In this document: positions 25,301 to 34,912 of the stretch, piece after piece
Position numbering within the stretch: the first letter of the stretch is position 1
Layout of the letters: each line of letters opens with the position of its first letter
NCBI GenBank assembly: GCA_900317925.1
Contig: ONIQ01000005.1
Location: forward strand, 1-64,000
Source: an uncultured Bacteroidales bacterium
GTDB taxonomy: Bacteria; Bacteroidota; Bacteroidia; Bacteroidales; UBA932
Reading direction: 5' to 3'
Length of the DNA: 64,000 nucleotides
Notes under the pieces: model-generated
Database searches by the model: none
Seen by the model: the letters and a program-made list of their open reading frames with translations, nothing else
What the model was told of the DNA's origin: nothing
Translations under genes and position numbers: made by a program

Positions 25301-26539
25301 TTATTTGGTCCAAGTATTCCAGGAAGGAACACCGGCACCGTTGCGACGGACGACCGGCTTGTTGTTGATCTCGAAATCGTTGGTGTTGTTATTGGTGTCC
25401 TGATAGACGGCCGTACCGTCTTCACGGGTGTAGGCGACCTTGCGGGAAAGGCTCTTGCCTACATAGGTGGCACCCAGGAACTGGAAGCCGGCATCAATCT
25501 CCTTCGGGAGGAACAGACCGCCGTCTTTCAGGCCGTCTTCCTGGTTGGTACGCCACTGGACGGCATCAAGAACGTCGGAACGCAGGATCTCGCGGGCGTC
25601 GGTAAAACCACCGTTGGTGCTGGCGATGAAGTTCTCGTTCACGAGGGGCTTGCTGGGTTTGAACAGGACAATGGCATCGTCACCGACGGATACCAGCCAC
25701 TGGGGCATGGCATAGCCCGTCTCGATGACGCGGCTCATGTTGATGGCCGGGTTGTCGGTAATCACGACACCGTTAAACAGGGTGGTCTGGCCCAGGATGG
25801 CCTCGAAATCGGCACCGGTCAGGTTGATGGAACCGCTCTTGCCAAGGGTTTCGGCCGTGTGGTCGGTTGCCCACTGGGCGACGACGATGGACTCGCCGGG
25901 TTTGACCGGGTACTGCGTGCCGTCACCGGGAATCTGCCATACGGTCTTGACGAACAGATACTTCTCGGGCTCGGCGATGTCATACTTGTAAATGGTGCTG
26001 AAGTCGTAGCTGGCGTAGTTGTTGCTCAGGGTGGTCAGGCACAGGCCGTCGGCATAGACGGTTTCGGTGGAGTTGTTGTAGATCTCCCAGAACTGATCGC
26101 GGAAATAGGTGTCATAATCCCCTTCTCCGATTTTGCAGCCGCAGTAGTAGATCTCCTTGAAAACGAGGGCGGACTCTTTGCTGGCGGTCACGGCAACGGC
26201 GACGTTGGCGTCGTCGGTGGCGTTCACGGAAGATTGGGAGCCGCTATACACATACTGACGTCCGTCGGAGACGACAACGGCATTGACCTCTACGGAATAG
26301 ATACCGGGAACGAGTTCGGCAAAGGAAGCCTTGCCGTTTTCGGTATTGGCGGTAACAGCCGTCGTGGTGGCGGTGTTGGTTACGGTGACCTTGTAGGAAT
26401 CGGGTTTTACGAGACCTTGGTCAAGGGAAGACTCATCGACCGTCACATTGATGAGGACGGTCTTGGTGCCGTCTTTCTTGCAGGAAGAGAAAGCGGCGGC
26501 AGTTGCGAGGACTGCCAGGATCAACAAGATTTTTTTCAT
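25301..26539 (-). CDS. DUF4876-like surface lipoprotein
   Basis: 412 residues. The lipoprotein signal MKKILLILAVLATAAAFSSC ends in a lipobox. An Ig-like or CNA-B-like beta domain fills residues 22-120 (VLINVTVDESSLDQG). It is followed by a lamin-tail-like domain that begins VFKEIYYCGC and contains FWEIYNNSTETVYADGLCL. The order receptor, DUF4876 lipoprotein, barrel recurs in Bacteroidales. The lipoprotein is probably the surface ligand-binding partner of the receptor encoded 29 nt upstream, as SusD-like proteins are for SusC, although no SusD homology is visible. The ligand is unknown. Confidence 0.75.
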   Translation of the reverse strand: MKKILLILAVLATAAAFSSCKKDGTKTVLINVTVDESSLDQGLVKPDSYKVTVTNTATTTAVTANTENGKASFAELVPGIYSVEVNAVVVSDGRQYVYSGSQSSVNATDDANVAVAVTASKESALVFKEIYYCGCKIGEGDYDTYFRDQFWEIYNNSTETVYADGLCLTTLSNNYASYDFSTIYKYDIAEPEKYLFVKTVWQIPGDGTQYPVKPGESIVVAQWATDHTAETLGKSGSINLTGADFEAILGQTTLFNGVVITDNPAINMSRVIETGYAMPQWLVSVGDDAIVLFKPSKPLVNENFIASTNGGFTDAREILRSDVLDAVQWRTNQEDGLKDGGLFLPKEIDAGFQFLGATYVGKSLSRKVAYTREDGTAVYQDTNNNTNDFEINNKPVVRRNGAGVPSWNTWTK

Positions 26540-26568
26540 GATAGATTGTTAAGATAGTTAATGATGAT

Positions 26569-29349
26569 TTATTTGATGTTGATTTTCAATTCAAATCCAA
26601 AGAACATCGGGATGCCCAGTTCGTGGAAGGCGCCGGACTTTTCGTAACGGTCCGACGGCCGGCTGTTCAGGAGGTTGTTGACATAGAAGGAAGCCGTCAT
26701 CACGTCGCTGATTTCCTTGGAGAGGTTCAGGTTGAACAGGAAGTAGGCCGATGTCTTCTCTACCATTTCCCGCGTGGGGTCCGGCGTTTCAAACAGATAG
26801 CTGAACTCGGGATCGGTGCGCAGGGCCGGGTCGAAGTCATGCACCTTTCCATCCTTGTAGGAAATGTATTTGACGAACATATCCGGGTTGTTGAAGCTGT
26901 CCCATTCGCGACTGAACCAGTCGGCCTGTGCCGTCAGGGTAATGACAAAGCCGATGCGGGGGATGTTGTGCGAGATGCGGAGCGTGGTGACCAGATCCTC
27001 ATAATGGGAGGTTCTCCGCTCCGGATTGTACACGCCGATATGATGCTCCGGATTGTTTCCGTTGGTGCGGGTCTGGAATGCGTAGGAGGCATTGGTGTAC
27101 GAGCTGCTGCTCCAGGCTCCGTTCAGGTAGAAAGAGGTCCGGATGGCATCGAACCGGCCCAGATCCACTTCAAACTCGATACCGCGATTAACGGCCTTGA
27201 TGTTGTTGTACGGCTTGTACACCTCGAAAAAGAGCTGGTAGGGAGAACCCGGGGTAAGGGTCGGTTGCGCTCCGGGGTGCTCGGCCGCCACGACATAGGG
27301 CGTATAACGGTACCAGATGAAGGACGGCAGGTCCAGTCCCATCGTGTAGCCGTTTTTCATCAACTCGTCAAAATAGGTGAGGGAAATGTTGAACCGTTTG
27401 GCAAGGGTGAAATCCAGTCCGATTTCGGCCTTGCGGTTGCGGGCAATCTCCAGGTCTGGATTCTCGCTGTTGTACACGCTGGTTTTTGCTACGAGCAGGC
27501 GCTCCGCTTCCGGACGGGTCTCGCTCATTCCGTTGTAGAGGATGTTGTCAAGATACGCCAGGTTGGGATAGAGATACATCGACGTGGGTGCTTTTGAGGT
27601 AATGCCCCATCCGCCGCGAAGCGTCATCCAGGGGAAGATGTCGAAACTGGCGTTCAGGCGGGGAGCCAGAGACGACAGGCCGTTCACCAGGTCGTACCGC
27701 GCTCCTGCCGTCACATTGAACTGACGCTCGCCCAGCTGCCAGTGGAAGCTGTCTTCCAGGAAGACACCCAGCTGGTTGATGAAGGGAATGTCGTAGAATG
27801 GCCGTTTGCGATAGCCGGAAGAGGCATTGTCGATGTTGCGGAACGGCGGGAAATCATCGTCATAGACCGCTCCCTTTCCCAGGTTGCCGTCGGTTTTGAA
27901 ATCGATACCGGCCAGCAGGTTGTCGGTGATGCGGTTCCAGGTCTTGGAGAACGTCGCGCTCGCTTTGGCAAATACATTCACCTCCTTGCCGAAAATATCA
28001 TAGGTATAAAAATAACTATAAGGCAGGATGGCGCCTTTGATCATCTGGTCGGCGGCATTGGTGATTTCGTTCCCGTTCGCATCCAACAGGTGCTGGCCGG
28101 GGGTATTCGTATAGACGACGCCGTCTGTCATAGCGGTAGAATACAGGTTCAGGGCATTCGAGGCCGTAGATTCGATGTGCGAGACCTTGTCGTTGAAGCT
28201 GCCGGAAACCAGCCAGTCCACGCTCTTGAGCAGGCCCTTGTTGAAAGAGGTGTGCCCGTTGTGGTTCAGGGCAATCCCATAGGTGTCGCCCCACCGCTGG
28301 TCGCGTCCGGAAGCATCCGGATTCAGTTCGGCGCGGTCGCGGGCGTAGATGAGCGTCAGGGATGTGTTGGCGGTGGATCGTCCGCTGCCGTCCAGCATCA
28401 CGGACCAGAGGAATTTGGCATTGGCCCTGCGGTAGGTGTCAAAATCCCGGATGAGTTCTTTCCGGTTATAGGCATAGTCGGCGCTGATATTCAAGTCGCC
28501 GGCTTTGGGCGAAAGCCGAAGTCCTTTGGCTGCACTGACCTGATAGATGTTCGGGTTGGTCTTGAAGCGGAGCGTAAGCGGGGAGCGTCCGGCTTTGGAT
28601 TTTACCAGGACGGCTCCCGAAGTCATGTCTCCGTACTGCGCGGAGGGAATGCCGCGGATCACTTCGACCGATTCGATGTTGTCCGTTGACAGTCCCCGGA
28701 CATCCACGCCGGTAGAGGCATAGCCGGAAGTGGCTTCATTCTTGACGTAGCCGGAAATGGCCGAGGACAGGAATTGCATGTTGGCATTGTTGGAGACGGG
28801 GGCTCCGTCAACGATGATCGCCGTACCCAGGCTGGCCATATTGGTTCCGGCCTTGTTCCGGACGGAAATGGCCTGGGCCTGGTCCAGGCTGGGGTTGGTA
28901 ATCTGTACGCCGGGGAGCAGGCCCATCAGATCTCCCAGTGAACTGGTTTGCATGTGATCCATGGCCTGGCGGGAAATCTTGGAGGCGGTGCTCTGGCCCG
29001 ACTCGCTGCGCGTAGCCACCACGGTTACATTTTCCAGGGCAAAGCTGGTCTCCACCATCCGGAAGGATAACGCCAGCTCCTTCCCGGCGGTTGTCACCAC
29101 CGTCGTGTCGATGGTTTCCATTCCGTAGAAGGAAACCTGCAGCCGGGTTTTGCCGGCAGGGACTCGCGGAAGGAGGAATTCGCCGCGGGCATCCGTCAGG
29201 GTATAAACCGCAGAAGGCTGAATGATGACAGTGGCAAAATCGATGGGTTTGCCGGTGGCATCTTGCACTTTTCCCTTGATGGCAGCGGTCTGTCCAAAGC
29301 CGCTCCACGATGCCAGAAGGAGTGCCAGAATACTAAGAAATCTTTTCAC
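26569..29349 (-). CDS. TonB-dependent outer-membrane receptor with N-terminal carboxypeptidase-like domain
   Basis: 926 residues from the GTG at 29349 (MKRFLSILALLLASWSGFGQ), which gives a clean signal peptide; a GTG at 29358 adds three residues. Residues 21-105 form the CarboxypepD_reg-like domain (IKGKVQDATGKPIDFATVII). The plug follows (LGDLMGLLPGVQI, NIESVEVIRGIPSAQYGDMTSG), then a barrel ending in GIPMFFGFELKINIK. It takes up a ligand across the outer membrane using TonB energy. It heads a seven-gene operon with proteases and an HmuY-like protein, suggesting transport of haem, metal or peptide ligands freed by proteolysis. No SusD partner is adjacent. Confidence 0.9.
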   Translation of the reverse strand: MKRFLSILALLLASWSGFGQTAAIKGKVQDATGKPIDFATVIIQPSAVYTLTDARGEFLLPRVPAGKTRLQVSFYGMETIDTTVVTTAGKELALSFRMVETSFALENVTVVATRSESGQSTASKISRQAMDHMQTSSLGDLMGLLPGVQITNPSLDQAQAISVRNKAGTNMASLGTAIIVDGAPVSNNANMQFLSSAISGYVKNEATSGYASTGVDVRGLSTDNIESVEVIRGIPSAQYGDMTSGAVLVKSKAGRSPLTLRFKTNPNIYQVSAAKGLRLSPKAGDLNISADYAYNRKELIRDFDTYRRANAKFLWSVMLDGSGRSTANTSLTLIYARDRAELNPDASGRDQRWGDTYGIALNHNGHTSFNKGLLKSVDWLVSGSFNDKVSHIESTASNALNLYSTAMTDGVVYTNTPGQHLLDANGNEITNAADQMIKGAILPYSYFYTYDIFGKEVNVFAKASATFSKTWNRITDNLLAGIDFKTDGNLGKGAVYDDDFPPFRNIDNASSGYRKRPFYDIPFINQLGVFLEDSFHWQLGERQFNVTAGARYDLVNGLSSLAPRLNASFDIFPWMTLRGGWGITSKAPTSMYLYPNLAYLDNILYNGMSETRPEAERLLVAKTSVYNSENPDLEIARNRKAEIGLDFTLAKRFNISLTYFDELMKNGYTMGLDLPSFIWYRYTPYVVAAEHPGAQPTLTPGSPYQLFFEVYKPYNNIKAVNRGIEFEVDLGRFDAIRTSFYLNGAWSSSSYTNASYAFQTRTNGNNPEHHIGVYNPERRTSHYEDLVTTLRISHNIPRIGFVITLTAQADWFSREWDSFNNPDMFVKYISYKDGKVHDFDPALRTDPEFSYLFETPDPTREMVEKTSAYFLFNLNLSKEISDVMTASFYVNNLLNSRPSDRYEKSGAFHELGIPMFFGFELKINIK

Positions 29350-29380
29350 AGTTGACACAAAACTATCTAACCTTTCGCGA

Positions 29381-29388
29381 CAAATATA
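29381..29388 (-). promoter_or_regulatory. -7 element (TATATTTG) of the receptor-protease operon
   Basis: An exact TAnnTTTG on the minus strand, predicting initiation near 29375 and a leader of about 26 nt before the GTG at 29349. No good TTTG lies 19-21 nt upstream, so control by an activator or alternative sigma factor is possible. No Fur-box-like palindrome was recognised. Confidence 0.5.
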
Positions 29389-29472
29389 ATTACTTTTTCC
29401 ACAAAAAAAAGCAATTCCTTATTTTAAAACGATTCAAAATTACGGGCGTATCGAAAAGCTGAATAAATATGC

Positions 29473-29510
29473 AAAAAACTGGCCCGAACGACTGTTCAGA
29501 CCAGTTTTTT
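29473..29510. terminator. Bidirectional-looking terminator after the tRNA/str transcript
   Basis: The inverted repeat AAAAAACTGG (29473-29482) and CCAGTTTTTT (29501-29510) has a smaller GAAC/GTTC hairpin inside. On the minus strand it follows the CAU tRNA by 11 nt and ends in a T run. Confidence 0.8.
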
Positions 29511-29521
29511 GTTGTGTTGCG

Positions 29522-29595
29522 TGGTCCCTGCCGGATTTGAACCGACGACCCGCTGATTATGAGTCAGCTGCTCTAACCAGCTGAGCTAAGGGACC
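29522..29595 (-). tRNA. tRNA with CAU anticodon (Ile2 or elongator Met)
   Basis: A 74-nt cloverleaf. The acceptor stem is GGTCCCT paired with AGGGACC, discriminator A, no encoded CCA. The D-arm has GCTCAGCTGGTTAGAGC, the anticodon loop CTCATAA reads CAU, and the T-arm has GGTTCAAATCC. A C4-G69, C5-G68 acceptor and A37-A38, together with a body resembling E. coli ileX, point to tRNA-Ile2, whose wobble C is changed to lysidine by TilS. An elongator tRNA-Met cannot be excluded. It is not an initiator, since it has a G1-C72 pair and lacks the three G-C pairs below the anticodon. It lies 8 nt from the end of rpsJ and is probably cotranscribed. Confidence 0.9.
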
Positions 29596-29603
29596 CGGGC
29601 GGT

Positions 29604-29909
29604 TTACACCTTGATCTCAACCTCGACACCGGAGGGGAGCTCGAGCTTCATCAGCGCGTCCACGGTCTTGGCGTTGGAATCGTCGATGTCCAGCAGACGG
29701 CAATAAGCGTCCAGCTCGAACTGCTCGCGGCTCTTCTTGTTGACGAACGTCGAACGGTTCACGGTGAAGATCTTCTTGTTCGTCGGGAGCGGAATGGGAC
29801 CGTTCACCTTCGCACCGGTAGCCTTCACAGTGTCGACGATCTTCGCAGCAGACTTGTCGACGAGCATGTGGTCGAATGATTTGAGTTTGATTCTGATTTT
29901 CTGACTCAT
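29604..29909 (-). CDS. rpsJ: Small ribosomal subunit protein uS10
   Basis: 101 residues, full length. [17 protein letters not shown] is the S10 N-terminus, and [29 protein letters not shown] is the conserved central loop reaching the 30S head. S10 also serves in NusB-dependent antitermination. It is the last protein gene of the str operon, 26 nt after fusA. In most Bacteroidota rplC, rplD and the rest of the S10 operon follow immediately; here a tRNA gene and a terminator follow instead. Confidence 0.97.
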   Translation of the reverse strand: MSQKIRIKLKSFDHMLVDKSAAKIVDTVKATGAKVNGPIPLPTNKKIFTVNRSTFVNKKSREQFELDAYCRLLDIDDSNAKTVDALMKLELPSGVEVEIKV

Positions 29910-29935
29910 ATCAATTTACTTTTTAAATTATCTTA

Positions 29936-32053
29936 CTAATCTTCATCGTCATGGAATTGGTATCCGCTCTTCTCGACGATATCCTTGGCCAGGTTGGCCG
30001 GGACCTCGGCGTAGTGGTCGAACGTCATCGTGCTCGTTGCGCGTCCGGAAGACAGGGTACGCAGTACCGTCACATAGCCGAACTGCTCTGCGAGCGGAAC
30101 ATAAGCCTTCACGATGCGGGCTCCGTTGGTGGTGGAGTCCATGGCCACGATCTGTCCGCGACGACGGTTCAAGTCGCCCACGATGTCACCCATGTAGTCT
30201 TCGGGGGTAACCACCTCCAGGGACATGATGGGTTCCAGCAGGACGGGTTTCGCCTTGCGGGCAGCGTGACGGAAGGCCATGCGGCCGGCCATTTCGAAGG
30301 AAAGCTGATCGGAGTCGACCGGGTGATACGAACCATCCAGGACCGTCACCTTGAGGGACTGGACCTCGAAGCCCGCAAGGGGACCGTTGGCCATGGCGGA
30401 TTCGAAACCCTTCTGGATGCTCGGGATGAACTCCTTGGGGATGTTGCCGCCCTTGACCTGATTGTCGAACTGCAGACCGTTGACGCCTTCGTCGGCGGGT
30501 CCGATTTCCACGATGATATCAGCGAATTTACCACGGCCGCCCGTCTGCTTCTTGAAGACTTCGCGGTGCTGGACCGTAGCGGTAATCGCCTCTTTGTAGT
30601 TGACCTGGGGAGCGCCCTGATTGATTTCCACGCCGAATTCGCGGCGCAGACGGTCCACGATGATATCCAGATGGAGCTCGCCCATACCGCTGATGACGGT
30701 CTGGCCGGTCTCGGCATCGGATTTCACGGTGAAGGTCGGATCTTCCTCGGCCAGTTTGCCAAGGGCGATGCCCAGTTTGTCCAGATCGTTCTGGGTCTTG
30801 GGCTCGACGGCGATACCGATCACCGGATCAGGGAATTCCATGGATTCGAGCGTAATGGGCTTGTCCTCGGCGCAGATGGTGTCACCTGTGCGGAGATCCT
30901 TGAAGCCGACCGCTGCGCAGATGTCTCCGGCCTCGTCGAACTCGATGGGGTTCTGGTGGTTGGAGTGCATCTGATACAGGCGGGCGACCCTTTCTTTCTT
31001 GCCCGTACGCGTGTTAAAGACATAAGAACCGGCATCCAGCCGTCCGGAATACACCCGCATGAAAGCGAGGCGGCCCACATACGGGTCCGTCGCAATCTTG
31101 AACACGAGTGCGCAGAACGGTTCTTTTGCGCTGGGTTTGCGCTCCGTTTCCTCGCCGTTGCGCGGGTTGGTACCCTTCACCGAGCCTTTGTCAAGCGGGG
31201 ACGGGAGATACCGCATCACAGCATCCAGGAGGAACTGTACGCCTTTGTTCTTGAAAGAAGAGCCGCAGCAGGCCGGGACGATCTGCATCGAAATGGTACC
31301 CTTGCGCAGGGCCGCGATGATTTCTTCCTCGGTCAGGGAGTCGGGATCCTCGAAATATTTCTCAATCAGGACTTCGTCGCATTCGGCTGCAGCCTCGACC
31401 AGTTTGTCGCGCCACAGGGCAACCTCGTCCTTCATGTCCTCGGGAACCTCTTTTACCTCGTAGTTGACGAGCTCTTCGCCAGAGTCATAGTAAATAGCTT
31501 TGCGCGAGATCAGGTCCACAATGCCCTGGAACTTGTCTTCTGCACCAATCGGGAGGCAGATGGGAACGGCGGTCGCGCCCAGTTTCTGTTTGATTTCTTC
31601 GACACAGGCGAGGAAATCGGCCCCGACGCGGTCCATTTTGTTCACATAGGCAATTTTCGGCACCTTGTACTTATCGGCCTGACGCCAAACGGTTTCCGAT
31701 TGCGGCTGAACGCGTCCTACCGCACAGAAGGTGGCGATGGTGCCATCCAGCACGCGCAGGGAACGTTCTACCTCTACCGTGAAATCTACGTGTCCGGGAG
31801 TGTCGATCAGGTTGATCTGATAGGTCTCGCCGGCGTAGTGCCAGAACGCAGTGGTAGCGGCGGAAGTGATGGTGATACCGCGCTCCTGTTCCTGGACCAT
31901 CCAGTCCATGGTTGCGGCACCCTCGTGCACTTCACCGATCTTGTGCGTCTTGCCGGTGTAGAAAAGAATCCGTTCGGAAGTCGTCGTCTTGCCGGCATCG
32001 ATGTGCGCCATGATGCCGATGTTGCGGGTGAGTCTAAGATCTCTGTTTGCCAT
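29936..32053 (-). CDS. fusA: Elongation factor G
   Basis: A 705-residue translocase GTPase. The P-loop is AHIDAGKTT, switch [14 protein letters not shown] is in [12 protein letters not shown], and domain II and IV signatures are present ([23 protein letters not shown]). It drives movement of tRNA and mRNA after each peptide bond. It lies between rpsG (12 nt) and rpsJ in the canonical str operon order, which argues for the main EF-G rather than a recycling or antibiotic-resistance paralogue. Confidence 0.97.
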   Translation of the reverse strand: MANRDLRLTRNIGIMAHIDAGKTTTSERILFYTGKTHKIGEVHEGAATMDWMVQEQERGITITSAATTAFWHYAGETYQINLIDTPGHVDFTVEVERSLRVLDGTIATFCAVGRVQPQSETVWRQADKYKVPKIAYVNKMDRVGADFLACVEEIKQKLGATAVPICLPIGAEDKFQGIVDLISRKAIYYDSGEELVNYEVKEVPEDMKDEVALWRDKLVEAAAECDEVLIEKYFEDPDSLTEEEIIAALRKGTISMQIVPACCGSSFKNKGVQFLLDAVMRYLPSPLDKGSVKGTNPRNGEETERKPSAKEPFCALVFKIATDPYVGRLAFMRVYSGRLDAGSYVFNTRTGKKERVARLYQMHSNHQNPIEFDEAGDICAAVGFKDLRTGDTICAEDKPITLESMEFPDPVIGIAVEPKTQNDLDKLGIALGKLAEEDPTFTVKSDAETGQTVISGMGELHLDIIVDRLRREFGVEINQGAPQVNYKEAITATVQHREVFKKQTGGRGKFADIIVEIGPADEGVNGLQFDNQVKGGNIPKEFIPSIQKGFESAMANGPLAGFEVQSLKVTVLDGSYHPVDSDQLSFEMAGRMAFRHAARKAKPVLLEPIMSLEVVTPEDYMGDIVGDLNRRRGQIVAMDSTTNGARIVKAYVPLAEQFGYVTVLRTLSSGRATSTMTFDHYAEVPANLAKDIVEKSGYQFHDDED

Positions 32054-32065
32054 CTAGCTGTGTGA

Positions 32066-32542
32066 TTAGAAACGGAAATGGGCAAATGCCTTGTTGGCCT
32101 CTGCCATTCTGTGCATATCCTCTTTTCTCTTGAATGCACCACCCTCGTTGTTGTAGGCGGCGACGATTTCTGCACACAGCTTTTCTGCCATAGAGTGGCC
32201 GGAGCGCTTGCGGGCGAAGGAAATCATGTTCTTCATCGAAAGGGAGACTTTCCGCTCGGGACGCAACTCTGTAGGCACCTGGAAGTTGGCACCGCCGATA
32301 CGACGACTTTTAACCTCGATCTGAGGGGTCACGTTCTCGAGCGCCTTCCTCCAAATATCTAGAGGAGCCTGGTCAGAATCTTTCATCTTCTCGCCTACCT
32401 TGTCAATGGCATCATAGAAAATTGCATACGCGATACTCTTCTTCCCCTGTAACATGAGATTGTTCACGAACCGGGTCACCTCGATGTCGTGAAACTTCGG
32501 ATCAGGAAGTAGAATTCTCTTTTTAGGCTTCGCTTTTCTCAT
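32066..32542 (-). CDS. rpsG: Small ribosomal subunit protein uS7
   Basis: 158 residues. [22 protein letters not shown] and [16 protein letters not shown] are conserved S7 blocks, and the end is [11 protein letters not shown]7 starts assembly of the 30S head by binding the 3' domain of 16S rRNA, and is the classical translational repressor of str operons. It lies 35 nt after rpsL. Confidence 0.97.
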   Translation of the reverse strand: MRKAKPKKRILLPDPKFHDIEVTRFVNNLMLQGKKSIAYAIFYDAIDKVGEKMKDSDQAPLDIWRKALENVTPQIEVKSRRIGGANFQVPTELRPERKVSLSMKNMISFARKRSGHSMAEKLCAEIVAAYNNEGGAFKRKEDMHRMAEANKAFAHFRF

Positions 32543-32577
32543 TTTGAATGAAATTAAAGGTGAAATAATTAGTAAGA

Positions 32578-32961
32578 TTACTTCTTAGATTTCTTCGGCC
32601 GCTTGGCACCGTAGAGGGAACGGGACTGAGTCCTGCCATCTACGCCAGCAGTATCCAAAGCTCCTCTAAGGATGTGGTAACGTACACCCGGAAGGTCCTT
32701 TACACGACCGCCACGGACCAGCACGATGCTGTGCTCCTGGAGGTTGTGGCCCTCGCCCGGGATGTAGGCATTGACCTCTTTGGCGTTTGACAGACGGACA
32801 CGCGCTACCTTACGCATAGCGGAGTTCGGCTTCTTAGGCGTCGTCGTGTAAACACGCAGGCAAACGCCACGCTTCTGAGGGCAAGCATCCAGTGCACGGG
32901 ACTTGCTGTTAACAGCGATGGTCTCGCGCCCTTTGCGAACTAATTGTTGAATAGTGGGCAT
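32578..32961 (-). CDS. rpsL: Small ribosomal subunit protein uS12
   Basis: 127 residues. The decoding-centre loops [20 protein letters not shown] and the region [24 protein letters not shown] are intact. The lysine in PKKPNSA, whose change gives streptomycin resistance in other bacteria, is wild type. It is the first gene of the str operon, behind a textbook promoter. Confidence 0.97.
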   Translation of the reverse strand: MPTIQQLVRKGRETIAVNSKSRALDACPQKRGVCLRVYTTTPKKPNSAMRKVARVRLSNAKEVNAYIPGEGHNLQEHSIVLVRGGRVKDLPGVRYHILRGALDTAGVDGRTQSRSLYGAKRPKKSKK

Positions 32962-33014
32962 AAATGTTTGTAAATTATTTATGTATGTTTAAACCCCTTC
33001 CGAAAAAGGGGCTG

Positions 33015-33046
33015 CAAAGATACGAATAAAAATATTAATTAACAAA
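33015..33046 (-). promoter_or_regulatory. str operon promoter, full Bacteroidota consensus
   Basis: On the minus strand, TTTG at 33046-33043, an A/T-rich spacer of exactly 20 nt, then TATCTTTG at 33022-33015. Initiation near 33008 gives a leader of about 47 nt before rpsL. This is one of two promoters in the window with both elements perfect. Confidence 0.85.
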
Positions 33047-33057
33047 GTTTTCAACAA

Positions 33058-34908
33058 CTACCTTGCGTCGAAGGCGAAGATGTGGGCTTTGTCGGCACCC
33101 CAGGTCTGGTCTATGACGACGCGCAGGGCATCGGCGCTGACGGGCTCGAACCGGACGTGGCGCAGCCGCAGGTAGTTGTCTTTCTCTTCATAGACGGTCT
33201 TCCACGCGCCTTTGACACGGGCTTCCAGCCGCCAGGCACGGGCCATCATGGGCGGAACTTCCACCCGTTCGGTCGTCGCCTCCAGTTTGCGCATGCGCTT
33301 GCTGCGTACCTTGAAATGGGAATCGAAAATCAGCCGCGCGCCCGAGAGGGTCACCGGTTTTTTCCAGGTATAGACCACCGTTTCCTCGCCGGGGGCCACC
33401 CACACGCCGTTGTCGGCCCCGTCCCAGGAGCGGTCGATTCCGTTGCGCAGCACCTCGTTGGCCGCATCGGTCCGGGCCGATAGGGTCAGGCCGGACACCT
33501 TGCGCCACCGCCAGGGGAGCATGCAGTCGTCGTCCTCCAGCAGGTCCTGTACCTCGGCGATGTGTTTCGCACGAACCTCGGCGGGTTCAACGCCATGGGC
33601 GATGGCGACCGCCGCACCCGTCCCGCAGGCCTGTCCCAGCAGGGCGCAGGTGGCCATGACGCGCGTGGCGCTCAGGCCCATGTGCGTGCAGGAAATGTCG
33701 CGGCCGGCGAACATCAGGTTGGGCACGTTCACCGAGTAGAGGCAGTCGAACGGGATGCCGAAATAATCCGGCGTGGCGTATTCCGTGCTGATGCGGCCCT
33801 TCTTGTGGAAGGCCTCGGGATCGTGGTCGTCCAGGGTCCAGCCGCCATAGGCAATCACATCCTCGAAATGACCGCCGTCCAGCACATCGTTCTGGTTGAG
33901 GATGTGCGGCCCCACGTAGCGGGTGGATTCCCGTTTGCCGGGCAGGGAGCCGATCCAGTCCAGCTCGTAGCCCTTGCAGCGTCCGTCGGGATGGTTTTTC
34001 ATGTACTCCCAGATGCCGTAGGCAATCTTTTTCAGTTCGCGCTGGATGTCGGGCGCATCGAAAATGGTATCTACCGTGCCGCCGAATTCAATCCACCAGA
34101 AATTGTTGTCCTTGGGGTGGTAGATGCGTTTGTAGTTGAACTTTACGCCGGGGATGGTGGATTTGGGCGTGGCGTAGTCAAAGTCTTCGTCCGTGAAATG
34201 ATAAGCCCAGTCGGGAGCGGTGAAGGGATGGTCCTCGTCGGTCTTGCGCAACTGCAGGAGGATGGAGTTGCCCATGGTGCGGGCGTCGCCGCCTTCATGC
34301 AGATAGGACTCGTGGAACTCGTCCGGAAGTTCGCGGCCGCGGCGGAATTTGGCGCCGCTCAGGCGCAGGATGCCGTCGCCCGTGCAGTCCAGGAAGAGTT
34401 TGCCGCCCAGGCGGTAGTGGGTGTAGGCATTGGTGTTCCAGGCCTTGACGGCGGCAATGCGTGCCCCGTCCATTTCCACCTCGTCCACGGAGGTGTTCAA
34501 CAGCAGGGTGATGTTGGGCTCGGAAATGACGGTGGAATAAATGACATCGTCCCAAAGCGTATAGCGCTGGAGGGGGTTGTAGCGGAAGTTCCGCAGCTGC
34601 ATTTCCTCCAGGATGCCGGCTTCCTGATACTGGTCCTTGAGAACGCCCACAATACCCATCCGGCATTCGCTGGAGGCGTTTCCGCCCAGCACGGGACGGT
34701 CCTGCACCAGGATGACGGAGGCGCCGTGACGGGCCGCCGAGACCGCTGCGCAAACGCCGGCCAGGCCGCCGCCGCACACCACGATATCCGCGTTTTTTTC
34801 CACGTTGCGGACCACCTGGGAATTCTGTTCCGTGAGCATCTGGGCTTGAACGGAAAGGGGAAGCGCCATCAGGATGATAGCGCAGAACGCTTTGAGAATC
34901 CGGTTCAT
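33058..34908 (-). CDS. Exported FAD-dependent oxidoreductase (FAD_oxidored, PF12831-like)
   Basis: 616 residues. A signal peptide (AFCAIILMALPLSVQAQ) is followed by the FAD-binding Rossmann motif DIVVCGGGLAGVCAAVSAARHG near residue 42 and VLGGNASSECRMG, typical of PF12831 proteins. A C-terminal beta-sandwich-like region occupies roughly the last 150 residues. Such proteins are frequent in polysaccharide-using Bacteroidota, but the reaction is not established; a sugar or polyol oxidoreductase role is conjecture. It lies 4 nt after aspS on the same strand. Confidence 0.83.
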   Translation of the reverse strand: MNRILKAFCAIILMALPLSVQAQMLTEQNSQVVRNVEKNADIVVCGGGLAGVCAAVSAARHGASVILVQDRPVLGGNASSECRMGIVGVLKDQYQEAGILEEMQLRNFRYNPLQRYTLWDDVIYSTVISEPNITLLLNTSVDEVEMDGARIAAVKAWNTNAYTHYRLGGKLFLDCTGDGILRLSGAKFRRGRELPDEFHESYLHEGGDARTMGNSILLQLRKTDEDHPFTAPDWAYHFTDEDFDYATPKSTIPGVKFNYKRIYHPKDNNFWWIEFGGTVDTIFDAPDIQRELKKIAYGIWEYMKNHPDGRCKGYELDWIGSLPGKRESTRYVGPHILNQNDVLDGGHFEDVIAYGGWTLDDHDPEAFHKKGRISTEYATPDYFGIPFDCLYSVNVPNLMFAGRDISCTHMGLSATRVMATCALLGQACGTGAAVAIAHGVEPAEVRAKHIAEVQDLLEDDDCMLPWRWRKVSGLTLSARTDAANEVLRNGIDRSWDGADNGVWVAPGEETVVYTWKKPVTLSGARLIFDSHFKVRSKRMRKLEATTERVEVPPMMARAWRLEARVKGAWKTVYEEKDNYLRLRHVRFEPVSADALRVVIDQTWGADKAHIFAFDAR

Positions 34909-34912
34909 AGAC

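Noticed and set aside
29951..32065. A 704-codon open frame on the plus strand opposite fusA
   Set aside because: Antisense shadow of a highly conserved gene; fusA motifs are complete on the minus strand.
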